A stretch of DNA of 64,000 nucleotides from Fasciola hepatica (lineage: Eukaryota > Platyhelminthes > Trematoda > Plagiorchiida > Fasciolidae), in assembly GCA_948099385.1 (NCBI GenBank), contig CANUEZ040000129.1:8066501-8130500 (forward strand), given 5' to 3'. Below are positions 1 to 11,826 of the stretch, in pieces (position 1 is the first letter of the stretch; each line of letters opens with the position of its first letter). Below the pieces are notes generated by a model that saw only the letters and a list, made by a program, of their open reading frames with translations, did not search any database and had not been told where the DNA came from. The position numbers and the translations under genes were made by a program.

Positions 1-681
1 TGTGGAGCACGAGAGGATTATTTGGTTTCAATAAATTTGTGAGTTCTCATCGCTCGTGTTCGTATGTCATCAGGTGAATAAAAATATAAATCAGGCTTCA
101 AATTTACTTACTGAGGCATTTGTATGGTCACTGAAGCTGTTCGCATGCATGGTCTCGAGGATTGACACTAAAGCCGCTACCTGCGTGAAAATCAAAATGA
201 GACATAAACAAAACGGCAAAATATTAACAAAAAATGTGTCAGCATGAATAAAGTAGGGAGGACTTTGATAGGCATTTTATACTCTCATGCCGTAAAATCC
301 ACCGACGGTAGAAGCCATCAAACATGCCCATCAACCCCACCAACGATGCTCAACGGTGTCGAGCACAACGATGCCAAAGATGCGGCAACATTGAGACCTT
401 CTATTCAAACACAGTAAACGACGACTAGTAGAGTACGGAACAGTCATGTTAGAAGCAATATATTTGGTCCCATCTACAGCTGGAATTTCATTGATGATGA
501 TCCATCGGGGATCCGTCTAAGCCTCCGGTGTCGCCTTTTTCAGCTAGCAAAGTTATGCAGTTATGAAGCATGGACAGTGTTTCTGCACATTAAGCTACTC
601 TAGTGAAGCGTAGAAACCCTCTGCCGATATCAGTGAATCCCAAGTTTACAGACTACGTTCCAGTCGTACACCTAAACAAAC
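1..681. other. anonymous non-coding DNA
   Basis: No recognisable gene, RNA or repeat is visible on either strand. The only open frames are short and have no familiar motif. Confidence 0.5.
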
Positions 682-1056
682 AATGAATAGTGCATCAGTG
701 TCCGAGTATATTGGAATTATCCAAACTGTCCAGCATCCAGAAATGGCTGAGTCGTTTTACAAAAACTGTCAAATGCGGTTTAATTCACAGGAACGCATGC
801 CTAGTTGGCAAACTGTGGTGTATTTCCCCAGATGGCACAAATGGTGAAATATTTAGACGAAGAATATCCAATAATTCGTGTCCGCAATGCACGAGTTTTG
901 GCCGATCACTACTTGAAGGTAAAACTTATCCTTCTCTTCGACGTGACTGAGAGCAGCCAAATCAATACAGACAATCTGAAAAGGTTCATGGACAAAGTAT
1001 CCTCACACATTATGGAGCTTACGAATGTTGTCAGAATTAGAAATAGTAGTAAGTGA
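682..1056 (+). other. possible exon-like coding patch, unrecognised
   Basis: Two adjacent open stretches in different frames read like protein. The first starts at an ATG at 682 and runs to a TGA near 840, with a Met- and Gln-rich stretch (QHPEMAESFYKNCQMRF). The second covers 805-1056 (MVKYLDEEYPIIRVRNARVL and on). The second ends at AGTA|GTAAGTGA, a strong splice-donor match near 1050, and the first ATG of the second follows a pyrimidine-rich CCCCAG. I do not recognise the family. The two frames overlap and cannot be joined by an intron of normal size, so this may be a frameshifted exon, a pseudogene or chance. The call rests only on composition and one good donor site. Confidence 0.25.
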
Positions 1057-3690
1057 TAGTATTTCATATCTTGAATCTTTCATATGAAACATCATAAATT
1101 AGAATATAATTTACGTGTTGAAATAATCTTACTGGTTGGGTAGAACTAAGCACCATCAGACTACCGGCTTATCGGATTTCTTTGACTGTCGCGCTGAAAA
1201 TGTCCTAAGAATGAGCCACTTATGCGGTCCCATCATGTTCAACCAATGAATTGATCAATAATCATACTAGGAATTTTGAAGAAAGCGTGCATTTGCAGTG
1301 AGCTGATTGAATAATTTGTGGGAGGATAACTGAAGTCAGTTTACTGACACCTGCAATTAATCTCTTGATGGCTTCATTCCACCTTCGAATAAATGTACAA
1401 CCCTGCTTGACTGTTTGCAGTGTTGCCAGAAATGTAACTACAGTACATCGGAAAACATTTTGTATATACTCAGTCAATAATTGCTTCATGTTTCAGAGTT
1501 CGATGGAAGTTATTTCGGCAGGTGTGGTGGAAATGACATGACAGTGTTCGGTAAGTTCGTGAAACAGGAAAACTTGGGGAGCAAAAGTCCAATACTGAGA
1601 ATCGCTACGGTATTCTCATGATGTGGGAATAAATGGGCAAACCAATATTTCCAAACCGTAATCGGTGATGGAATGGGACACGTATGAGAGCAGTGAAGCT
1701 CACTATTTTTTCTATTCGACTTAGGTGGAATAAGCACACTGCGGTAGGATTTGTGTGAGGGTTCATACGCTAAGCAATGATGTAAATTCAATCCGTCTGA
1801 CATTCTTATACTGACGAGACAGTCTTTATTCAAAAAAATAATTTACTCTTACTTCTAAAAAAGAAAACGAAATTCTATGGTATCCAGATCACATTCGAAT
1901 AGAGACGGCTTTTGGTTTGACCCGACGATTCATTATCATATCCGATATACTGACTGTTGGCCTATCAGTTTTCTTATTGAATGTCTCATGATCACCTTTA
2001 GGCGTCATGAATTTCAGTGCTTTGAAACCATGTGATGATGTCCGTCTCCAGTCTGCTTCACTCGTGTACAAGCAGAAATTTTGAACTGAACATAACACAG
2101 GCAACACACGTGAAGTGCTGCCATTATTTCATATTAATTGCAATCATAGTTAGACCTGATTTGCCAGTAGTGTGTATTCTCTAAGTTTTTTAAGACATAA
2201 ACTTGCAGTGAATAGAAACTTTGGTTTACAATAGAAAAATAATTTATTTAAATTAAGAAATTGCTGATTGAATGACCACTAAGAGAGACTGTAAAAATTT
2301 ACCCATAAACTTTTACTATTTAGTAAGATCGTTGTCAGAGATGATGGTAATCAATCGATGTTTCAGTTATAGCGAGAAATCTGTCTCAGAACTGGAATAC
2401 TATCAATCGAAGTTTGCGCCGTCCATATACTTGCAGTCTCTGCACTATCGTTTTTGTTCGGATGTATTTCAAATGTATTTTCTGTTTGAACTAACGAAAT
2501 CGAAGAGATTTAGTTTCCTACTGACCGTAGTACAAAGGATCCAAGAAGAGCATGACATGCAAATTGGCATGGTTGTATTTTCATTGCATCAAGTTATCGG
2601 TGCATGACAACCAGCAGTATATAAACTTATTCACATTTCCGAGGCATTGATCTTCATACACTGATACAGTCGTAAATCACCCAAAATCTGTGGCAGTGCA
2701 CCATGAATTCGTTACTGCCATTCCAGATCCAACTAAAAGATTATTCAACAGATGCGATGAAATAAAACTGGCATTTTTCCCTGAGTGTTCTAGCCGGTGA
2801 TAGTTGGGCCGCGTTGGAAGTACCTTATTCTATCCAATGGCAGTAGGTACTCCCTCAAATTCTACAGACACGTAATCACTACTACCAGCAACCTGTCATG
2901 TATTCACGTGCGGGCTTCTGACCCTTTCTCGTCAGTTGCCGGTATATCAGTTCTAACTCCGGAATAGTCGATTTTCGCTTTACCTAATCGGAGAAATGCG
3001 AAATTCTTTGTTATTGTAGTCACACGGACGTGTCGAACACTGTTCATGTGGTCTAAAGGCCGCCGCTGATGGTCGACTTCTGGCCTGTGAATATAATGAA
3101 CTTGTTATTCTTGTGGTTTCCCTTGCCATCTGGTGACCTTGTCCGTAGCTCCCTTAAACCACTGTAACCAAACTAATGCGAAGTGCCAGGTTCTAACGAT
3201 AAAAGTTTCCCTAACAAGTAATGAAGGAAGTATGATGAGAAATAAACCAGCCCCAGCATTTCCCCAGGGGTGGTGCAATAATGCCCCGGCTGTCGTATTC
3301 TATCACCCGTTCTGCTCTATTTAGTTTCTCAGACAGTTTAGCACCTGTTCCCGCCTCAAAAGTGTCCGTATCCACAATAAACGATTCGACCTTCGAAGAA
3401 ATTACCCGTGAGATCTGAATAGGAGGACTGAGAAGTGCTTCTCAGAGGGATTGAAAGGTGACCTCACATTATTCTATCCACTTGAATCGACTCTTTTTTC
3501 CGGCAAAGTCACGTACATACCCGCGATATTATGACGCTAGTCCCATGAAATTATGCATTTCATCCATTGTGCCAAGAGTTAGCCATCGCTAAATTTGCGC
3601 TACCCTTTCGGGATCCGTGTGAACTACTTCATGATTCATAACGTGCAGCAGCTAAGAAACCTGAGATCCAAAGAAGCAACACTCACTCGG
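1057..3690. other. anonymous DNA, no supported gene
   Basis: Several frames of 60-111 codons exist here, the longest at 2272-2607 (+, 111 aa). None shows a motif, a signal peptide or convincing splice sites. I see no repeat structure. Confidence 0.45.
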
Positions 3691-4169
3691 TTTCAACTTT
3701 AAGTCTGCTGTCTGTAGTCTCTGAAATACGACACGAATAGTCTCAGTGTGTTCCAGGAATATATGACTGTGCACTGCGAGTCTTCCAGGTGAACCAGCCA
3801 TTTCGCTGTTGTCAAATCAACCAGTTCTTTCCGTATAAGTCTTTGGTGGGTGGCAGGAGAGCTAGGTGAACTGCAGGGCATGGTATGAACCACCGGAATC
3901 ACAAAAGCTGTTTTCTCCCGGTCCTCCAAACTAATTTGTAACCGCTAGTGCCCCGATGCTAAGTTCAGGATGAAAAAGTATGTTGATCCAGCCACGGCCC
4001 GTGATCTTTCGTCAGTGTGATAAATAAGAAAATTACCTTTTTCCGTGACTGCCTTCCATCGCCTGTATTCTACGCACAGCCTCAAACCTGCTTCTTTTTT
4101 CTTCATGATTACTAACGGGGTAAGCCCATTGTAAAACCGATGAACAGATAACGTGGTTCTGATGCACAT
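3690..4169 (-). pseudogene. Ty3/gypsy reverse transcriptase fragment
   Basis: Minus-strand frames 4169-3945 and 3929-3699 read as consecutive pieces of a gypsy-type reverse transcriptase. The first has the fingers/palm block (SPLVIMKKK-like TPLVIMKKKEAGLRLCVEYRR, then GSTYFFILNLASGH, where active copies usually have a catalytic Asp in the LDLASGY motif). The second carries EDREKTAF and TAKWLVHLEDSQ, matching the motif B to YLDD region with the catalytic pair lost. Replacements at catalytic positions and the frame break show it is dead. The known role of the family is copying element RNA into DNA in virus-like particles. RNase H and integrase are not visible beyond 3690, so the copy is truncated. 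Confidence 0.75.
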
Positions 4170-4790
4170 CGTTGATTATGTCATCCGCTTCGCTTTGCTA
4201 ATGATCTGGAACCCGCTTCACCGGTGGTCTGATGGGTGCAGCATCTCCGTGCCAATGTGATGCCTCGCCATTTGAGTGCGTCCTATTTCTGCTTCCGAAC
4301 AGGCAACTATCCTTTGATTGCTCTCCAGAAGTTGTGTTAGATCTGCATGCCCTTGCTCAGAGGTAAATTCAGATGTACTCATTGGCTGATTTATTTGTCC
4401 TGAAGCAAGCTGTGGGATTTTATATACCAAGCGCACTTCGAATTTATCAGGGAAATGCATTTCTAGTGACAGTTGCCACTGAATTTGCTTCCCTCCCATT
4501 TTCAGTATCCCTGTATTCATTTCTATGATACATTGAAATCAAGTTACGAAGTCTATTCCCGTGATGGTTTTCCATTGCAACTGCTTTACAACTACTGCCT
4601 CGTGAGCTACTTTCTGGTGGCCTATTTGAATCGCCACCCCGGCTTGTGATCTGTTTATTGTGGTCAACAAAAGCGGGGCGGAGGGGGACATGATCTGCCG
4701 TGGTTACTGCTGGGGTCTCTCTCAAAAGTGTACACACAAACCCAATGTCAACTATAATAGTAAACTGTATCCCATTCACGTAGTTTGGTC
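4170..4790 (-). pseudogene. Ty3/gypsy protease and protease-RT linker remnant
   Basis: Continuing upstream on the minus strand, frame 4779-4447 begins with a retropepsin-like block (TIIVDIGFVCTLL) in which the expected D-T/S-G active-site triplet reads D-I-G. Frame 4520-4218 gives the segment before RT, including EIGRTQMARHHIGT, which matches the G-R-T...H-x-I-x-T sequence that precedes RT in gypsy elements. The two frames overlap, so a frameshift lies near 4480. No gag zinc knuckle or LTR was recognised further up. With the RT piece it forms one old, 5'- and 3'-truncated gypsy copy. Confidence 0.65.
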
Positions 4791-7700
4791 AAAAACCGTG
4801 GTGACAAACAGCACAGAGCCGGAACAAGATGAATTACTGATGGTGTTCTTGTGTTCACTGGTAATCTAGTTTGACTCCCATTGTCGATTGCGTCGTGGTT
4901 GTCTTCCTGTCTTTTGTGGAGCAGTCTGTATCACCTATCCTAGTACAGCCTTGCACTCAAGCTGTCGAGTTACTGGAAATTATTGTACCTGTCACGAGAC
5001 GGTTCAGGTTCTTGGATCCCATCGGCTGCAAGTGAACAGCTGAACCGTGGCCAACAGACTCGCAGAACACGAACCTGAAACCCGAATTCATTTAAGGCGA
5101 CTCGGTAGTCGGTAGCAGTCAAACGCTAATGAATACATACCTCAACTTGTGGACTTTCCGGCCACAAAGTGCAGATCGGTCATTAGAGATCAAATCACCC
5201 GTAAAATGAGGCGCACGCAGGCAGGGTCGAGAGCAAAGTCGAACAGTAAACAAAGAGCAAGCCGTTATATGAGACAGGTGAGAAAGAATGACCAATCAAG
5301 ATCAGCAGTCAGTGACACCGTGGAAAGGCAGTTCAGGTCATGGGACACAACGCGGAGGGGGGGGGGGGTTGGGAGCAGGGTGAATATGGCCCTGATGGAA
5401 CAGACAACACAGAGGACCATTGAACAAACAGCAAACAATCAGGATTACGAAGGCTTGGACGTTGAACGTGGGGGGGGGGTTGAGCATTCCGACAGGAGTT
5501 TGATTAAGTGGACAGCCAGTGGAGGAGGAGCCAGTGGATCATTGAACAGGTGAGCATGGCGGGACTAAAGTATGTGCAAACAGTGACGGGTTACAGCGAT
5601 ACCTTATTGGGAAGCAACGTCGGAAGGTAAGATCAACAACGGGCCAAGCACATGTACAGATTAAAGGTAGATAACATCATTTCCTACTATCAGAGAGTTA
5701 TGAAAATGAGTGACTCAGTGGGAGTAGAGGCGGGTCGAATACAAGCGCCATCTGCTTGACCCATGCTGCTTAATCGAAGCCAAACACTTTTGGTGGTAAA
5801 AACAATGGAGATAGTCTTCAAGGTTAGGTAGAAAATGGCATGTGGAAAACAATGGCAGTCGATCGAGATTTGAGTTCGGCGTGGGAATTTCATAAACAGA
5901 CTGACTGAATTTCACAGGCTTCTTCTTTCTTCGCCGCCAACTGGGAAGTTTCCAACAAAGTGGCTGGTGCGTCGTATGCAAGCACCCCTCTCATAGCTGC
6001 CGATTTGACGCATCCGTGATGCAGGTGCAACACCAGTGTTCTTCGCACCGAAGCATCGAAATCAGCAAGCTTTCAAATACTGACTCACCGTTTCCATTGG
6101 TTTTGCAGAAGGTAACGGAATATGTCCCAGAATTTTCGCCGATATTTGCTTGGGTGTCAGGATGGTGCGCAACACCGCAAAACTTTCTTTATTAAGGTTA
6201 CCTTCCGGGATTCATTGATAAACTGCTTCGAGAGGGTTGTTAACCATCAAGGACAACGGAGTACATTGACGGAGTGTTGATTAACATAACTCCATGCGCA
6301 TGCGCACTCTTGCCTTCCACAAATCAAAATCATCACCCACGCCAAATTGTTCCGGTGAGGGTAACTGGAGTGGAGCTCCGGAAACTATATTTTCCATAAC
6401 TCAAAATGAAGAGTTCGCTTCACAAAATATCAATTCCTTGTGTACATTAGATGATATGTACTTACGTTGCATCTGTGGGAGAGCACCGATTAGGGAAAAA
6501 TGTTATCCGCCGAAAGACTGTAGCCTTCGTTCCCCAAATCATCGACCAACCTGAAAAAGGCTTTTTCAGCCAGGGGTCAGTCACATCTCAGCTCCTTTTC
6601 AAATGCTGTCAGATATGGCTGAACAGAGCAGAAATACTTGGATTTTCTGTTCACAGTCATCCGAAATGTCAAGTTTACACAACTTTTTCGGTACCTTTCA
6701 GTTTACTCCTCAGTAGACAATATCTATGACGGATCATCAGTCAAGGAAATAACTGGATAGGCTTTCGAAGCGAAAAACGTGCTGTGTGAGTAGATTATTC
6801 ATCAAAAACTACTCCGTCGTAGGTCATCAAAATTATTCACTTGTACCAACAGTATTTATATGCATTTCAGCGATCCAATTCACTTGAAGGTAGCCATTAT
6901 CCAGAAGCAGGGTGCAGTCTTGTGGTTTAACTGCTTTCTTCCAGCCTATTACTTTTGGTCTCTCTGACGAAGTCGCGTTCGTCATCAGCGCCCAATTGTC
7001 CATAAATGTGTCCTGGGAAATCAACTACTCACTAATTTATTAAGTAGCACGTACACGGCGTCACAACCGTATGCATCACGCTCATCTCATAATTCAATAA
7101 AATCGTCAGTTTTTTCACGGACAGTGACATGCCTGAATTTTATAGGCATTGCTACAGAGGGCGCAGTAGTGAATAGTCAACAAGCGCATTTAGGGCGTCG
7201 AGTACACCGTGCATATCTCGATATAGCATTCCAAAGACCTGGGTGAAGTCCAAAGATGTTTTCCGCGGAGGTTATAGTTCACCTGAGATTGGTATCTTCG
7301 TTATCTAACTCTCCCCGGTCTTGGCGAATACAACTTGCTCCACTTATTCATTCACTAAATAAAATTACTCGATGATTCCGTTTTGCATACTCCGTTTGTT
7401 CTCCTCAGCGGCTTTAGTCGCATCGGTTCCTGCCGAGTCGTAACCCAAGACGACATCGCGAACGGAATGAATCTAGCTGAATACCAACTCTAATAAGTCA
7501 TCAGCTGAAAACAACCGAATTAGCGTGACTTAGGTAGCTTGTAATTCCCACATTCAGACTGATAGAACATTGATACTTTGTAATGGAGAGCAAGAGCTTC
7601 TAACATTTTACTCTAGGCGAGTTCAATTGTTGTGCCAGAAACGTGATTTGGTCGCAAGCGGAATCAGTACAATCTGATGACCTGAAGAAAAATTGATATT

Positions 7701-10700
7701 TGGTTATGATCTGTGTCAGGGCTAACCAGCTAACATAAATCACAATTGGTATTTAGGCAGACTCCTCATCTTTCTGTACATCAAAGCGATTGGGATGTTG
7801 CTAGATTGTGAACCGATTGGTCGACTTAAGCAAGATTTGGAAGAAACATGTGGAACCTATAGACAAGAGAAGTCTCAAAATCTCCTCGAACAGCTGTGAA
7901 GAGCAAAGTCATTTTCATTTTATACGATGAAATAGTGTTCCGTTGGACAAATTTGTTCTTCGTGTGGCAGTGGTCTTAAAAGCACAAATTCACGGCCTAG
8001 TGCACTTTTATTCTCTTTCTGTTTTTCTCTGTATTCACTCGGATCACATAATTTGTGTTGCTTTATCAACCACCTTTTGATTCGAAGTGGGATACTTTTC
8101 TTCGAATCAGTCGGCTCCTGATTCCGGTGAAATACATTTTATTGAAAACTCGGGCTTCCTTGAAATACCCGTGACCCATTTTACCCATTGGTAACGAAGT
8201 GGCATATCACACTAAACAAACCAACCGTTCCACCTTCTAAATCGAACGGATCCATTTAAGTGGATGTACAAGGTAATCCAAAGGATCCCGTTATGTCCAA
8301 GCACACCTACTGGAATTCGCAGCTATTGACATGTCAAAACTGCTCTTGCTTTTTCCCAGCTTTTCGTTTTCTACGCTATCCACCACACAAAGTGCACGGA
8401 ATGATTTTATCGTACTGTCATTTTTATGGAGTTTCTCGTGACTGTGTATGAGTGCTATCGTGAAATTCGGTGTGCGTATATGTCTAGTTTTGTCACTATA
8501 CTAGGGCCAGTTGTCTCGCCGCCATGCACTCTGAATGAATGACTTGCGAGTGGGAGGTAGAAATGGTAATCCTTTAGTAGACTACAGAGAACTAGCTGAA
8601 TGAAATGATGGTATATTCACAAGGAGCAGGATTTTTATGTTCTCCTCATTCATCCAAATGTTTAAATCCTTTAAATGGTCGCACCGAAGGTTTTACTATC
8701 GGTTGTGTAAACAGTCTTTTAAATGGTTACCCGTGGTGGCTGAAATGTCGACAACCTACCAAGGCTTCGACTACAGTGTGTTAAAGAAGAAATTTTTTTA
8801 CCATAGTATTTCATATCTGGCATCGATTTCTTGATGTACTCCGAACCGATCTCGGTTCTGACACGATAACAGCTAAACCTAACTTCGCAGTTTCCCTAAT
8901 AAACGTGTTCTTCGGTCCTTCGTGCTATTTGGACCACCTGCAAGTTACTCCAATGTTCGGCACAGTACGAATGTTAACCAGAACGGTATTCTCTGCGACC
9001 AGTGAGAACAAGAAGCCCCTTGGGGGAGAGAGTGGTTAGCGTGTATTTAAGAGTGTGCGTGAGAGCGTGCGCTAGAGCAACGATCAAATGGCAACCGTGC
9101 TTGATAGCCAACGTACAGTTAAACAATGGACGTGTTAAAAACATGAAAGAAGATGGCTGCCGCTACAGACCGACAAATTAAGGAGTATCAATTATTCTGC
9201 TCTACTTACAAAGACGGGCTGCTTATCGGTGGCGTGTCATTCGGTGCCCTCATCGTCTTTTGGCCGCCACTCAAGACGCAAACAGATACTGAGTATATAC
9301 ATAAGGATTCCAGTCTCAATATAACAAACTTTAATTGTGTTTTGGTCTGATAACTTTCTCTGAAACCACGGTAGAATGTCTGCCATTACTGCTTACAGCT
9401 TCATCGTAAAATATACCATTTCGATATACCAGAAGTTTCGGTGAATGCCTTTGTCGCACTGGATGTTTAGGAGATGGTTTGGTAACTACATGTAATTCGA
9501 CAAACTTGTACCATTTCCTGCACTTCATGTCATAGTTACGAGTCACCAACAGTAGGCATTTTCTGTTTCGGTATCATGTTGTTGGAAGTACCAGTTTCTT
9601 TGTCGAAAATAATTTCTGGTAATCAACTTGAATAACTCTATACTCACTCATTGATTTGCCCATTGTTATCCAGTTGGTTCAGACGAAAGCATACTGTTTC
9701 TATGTTTTCCACTCCAAACACTATCATCTCTATTTTCCGGAGCCTCATACCGAAAGTTAGAGATTTAATACGGGAAAAGAGGTTCGTTCAAGAAAGTTTA
9801 TTGTAAGACTTGTGGCTCCAAATCTAGGGAAATCATTGAAACGGGCCAAGTTGATTTGTGCCCAATACATTTTATAGATAAATAGATTAAAATATTCCCA
9901 TCATCCATTTGTACATTCAAATGCATTCGTTTTGATATGTTGACGCCAACAGATACGGAATACAAAAATGGGTTAGGCGTAATTCAATTTGTTGATTTGA
10001 TGTCAAGCGGCTTCTGTAACAATAAAGTTTTCATGATATCTCTCCAACGCTAGAGTAGTTGGATTATGAATCTCAACAACTTTCGTTAAATCATTTATTT
10101 ATAATCAAGCACTTCCGTAAAATAGTTTGCTTCCCTCGGTATTCTAACAAAATATAACGTCCGATAGAACAAGCGATCTCTATGGCAAACGATAGAATTT
10201 CCTGTCTCTTAATCGCATTTTACTGCCGCGAGTCCTTTTCTTTAGAAGCTTACAATTATTTGATACTTAAACCCTTTTAGAAAACAAACGGAAGAATAAC
10301 TATACTCATTCTTTTTTCATCAAATAATGTTCGGTTATTGAGTTTCCTAAAGAATAACTGAATCTACACGTGGGGAGTATACGCTTTTGAAGTTAATATT
10401 GTGAACAATAGTAGGCTTGTGTTGTAACTATTCCACAGATAGCTTCGTGATACAGAACACCACCTTCTCAGTATCGAAAAACCGTGTAACCACAACAGAG
10501 CTACTCCAGCTAACTAACGAGGAGCTAGCAGCACCATAATGAATTTGAGTATCAACTAGAAATGAAACTGCTGGAAATTATTCGGTGTGGAATGGGTGAC
10601 CCTTTCGGATGCACGTGCTTACTTTTATGGCGATTTCATCGTGTTCCGTGTTTCATTTATTGGTCACCGCATTGACCAATGACTCAGTGCACTTTTCTCC

Positions 10701-11589
10701 AATGCATGCACATGGGAGAAACAATTTCATCAGTGAATTATTGAAAAGATATTACCATCACAAGTATGACAGTGATTCTGAATTTAAGGCCCATTCAAGA
10801 TATTTCTTCTGCAGTTTGTTGTGATCGAGTGCGTTTTACGTAAAATGTCTTCTTTGTATTACCCAGAAGCAATCTGCATGACGTCTCTGATTGTGAATAC
10901 ATCCATTCGAAGAATCTCCATCATTGGTTTCACATTCATATGGAAATATTTATCTGTACAACTTCGAACTGTACAGCTTGGTTAAACAGGGTAACTGCAA
11001 TCAGTCCGAAGGTGTAAACACCCACGAATCAGATTCTAAGGAGCACAAAAACCTTCCCCATACAAGATAACAGGGTTCGTTCATTTTTGGATAAGAAACA
11101 ATATATTTTGGAACATTGTGTATACAACACGGTTTTTCGCAGGACGGGAAAACTAAAGTAGATGTAGGCGAAATAAAGGTTGTTTGAGCTTCGCTTACCC
11201 GAATGTATTACAATGAAGGTGTATGGGAGTTCGATCAAAAACGGAGAGACATTTATCTGTACATAAGGAAGACTGGATATAAAAATCCAGTATGAAACAG
11301 CATGGCAGAAAACTGTGATAAAATAGGCGTACTGATAAATTTTAATCGGTTATCTATTTGGCTGTCGTTCTAAAAGGCTGCATTGCTTAGGTAACCCAAT
11401 TCACCATGACAGTGATAGATAAGGAAAAAAAGAATCCATGGTGATAACGGTCAACTCTTCACTATTGCTTCTTCACTGAGAAATCATTTGAATAATACAC
11501 TAACCGGAAGTAATTCAGCCGGATTTTCGTGAAATACTTTACCAAGTTTCATCAGTTTTTTATTACATGCTTACTCATGAGTGCAGTGG
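4791..11589. other. anonymous DNA; two G-runs near 5.4 kb
   Basis: No recognisable gene. A 134-codon plus-strand frame at 5149-5553 is basic, low in complexity and spans two homopolymer G tracts, so it is not accepted as a gene. All other frames are under about 95 codons and have no motif. The region upstream (minus sense) of the gypsy remnant shows no identifiable LTR. Confidence 0.45.
5357..5479 (+). repeat. two G homopolymer tracts (G12 and G10)
   Basis: A run of 12 G at 5357-5368 is followed by TTGGGAGCAGGG. A run of 10 G lies at 5470-5479. They are about 100 bp apart on the same strand in otherwise mixed sequence. The first cluster has enough G-triplets for a G-quadruplex. Length errors in assembly are also likely at such runs. 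Confidence 0.8.
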
Positions 11590-11826
11590 AAGAGGTATTT
11601 ACCTAATAGCTACGAAGGCCCGCTGCACTACTAGGGATAAACGGTAACGAGACTCTGAAATTCGAAGTGGCGAAGAACCACATAAGATCCAATAGGTCAG
11701 GTGTGGTCAAGATCCAGACGACAGTGGCTTACTGTCGACCATCAAAGTAACCGGTTATGGCGGGGATTCGAACCCCGGACCTCCGAGGTGGTGAGCAGTC
11801 GCTCTAAGCCACACTCGCCCACCACC
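11590..11826 (-). repeat. tRNA-derived SINE-like unit
   Basis: On the minus strand, positions 11826-11750 read like the head of a tRNA gene. An A-box-like TGGCTTAGAGCG lies at 11811-11800 and a perfect B box GGTTCGAATCC at 11774-11764. The B box sits in a T arm with a 5-bp CGGGG/CCCCG stem and a 7-nt loop. The 5' GGGCGAG does not pair with the sequence after the T arm, and the anticodon arm is replaced by a tight ACCTC/GAGGT palindrome. It is therefore not a working tRNA. A non-tRNA body appears to follow down to about 11590, as in tRNA-derived SINEs. The body length and 3' end are estimates because no second copy was found. Confidence 0.6.

Noticed and set aside
5149..5553. 134-codon plus-strand ORF
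   Set aside because: Basic, low-complexity product spanning G12 and G10 homopolymers, with no domain; most likely a chance frame.
11748..11826. Functional tRNA gene on the minus strand
   Set aside because: Acceptor stem does not pair and there is no normal anticodon loop, although the A and B boxes are good.
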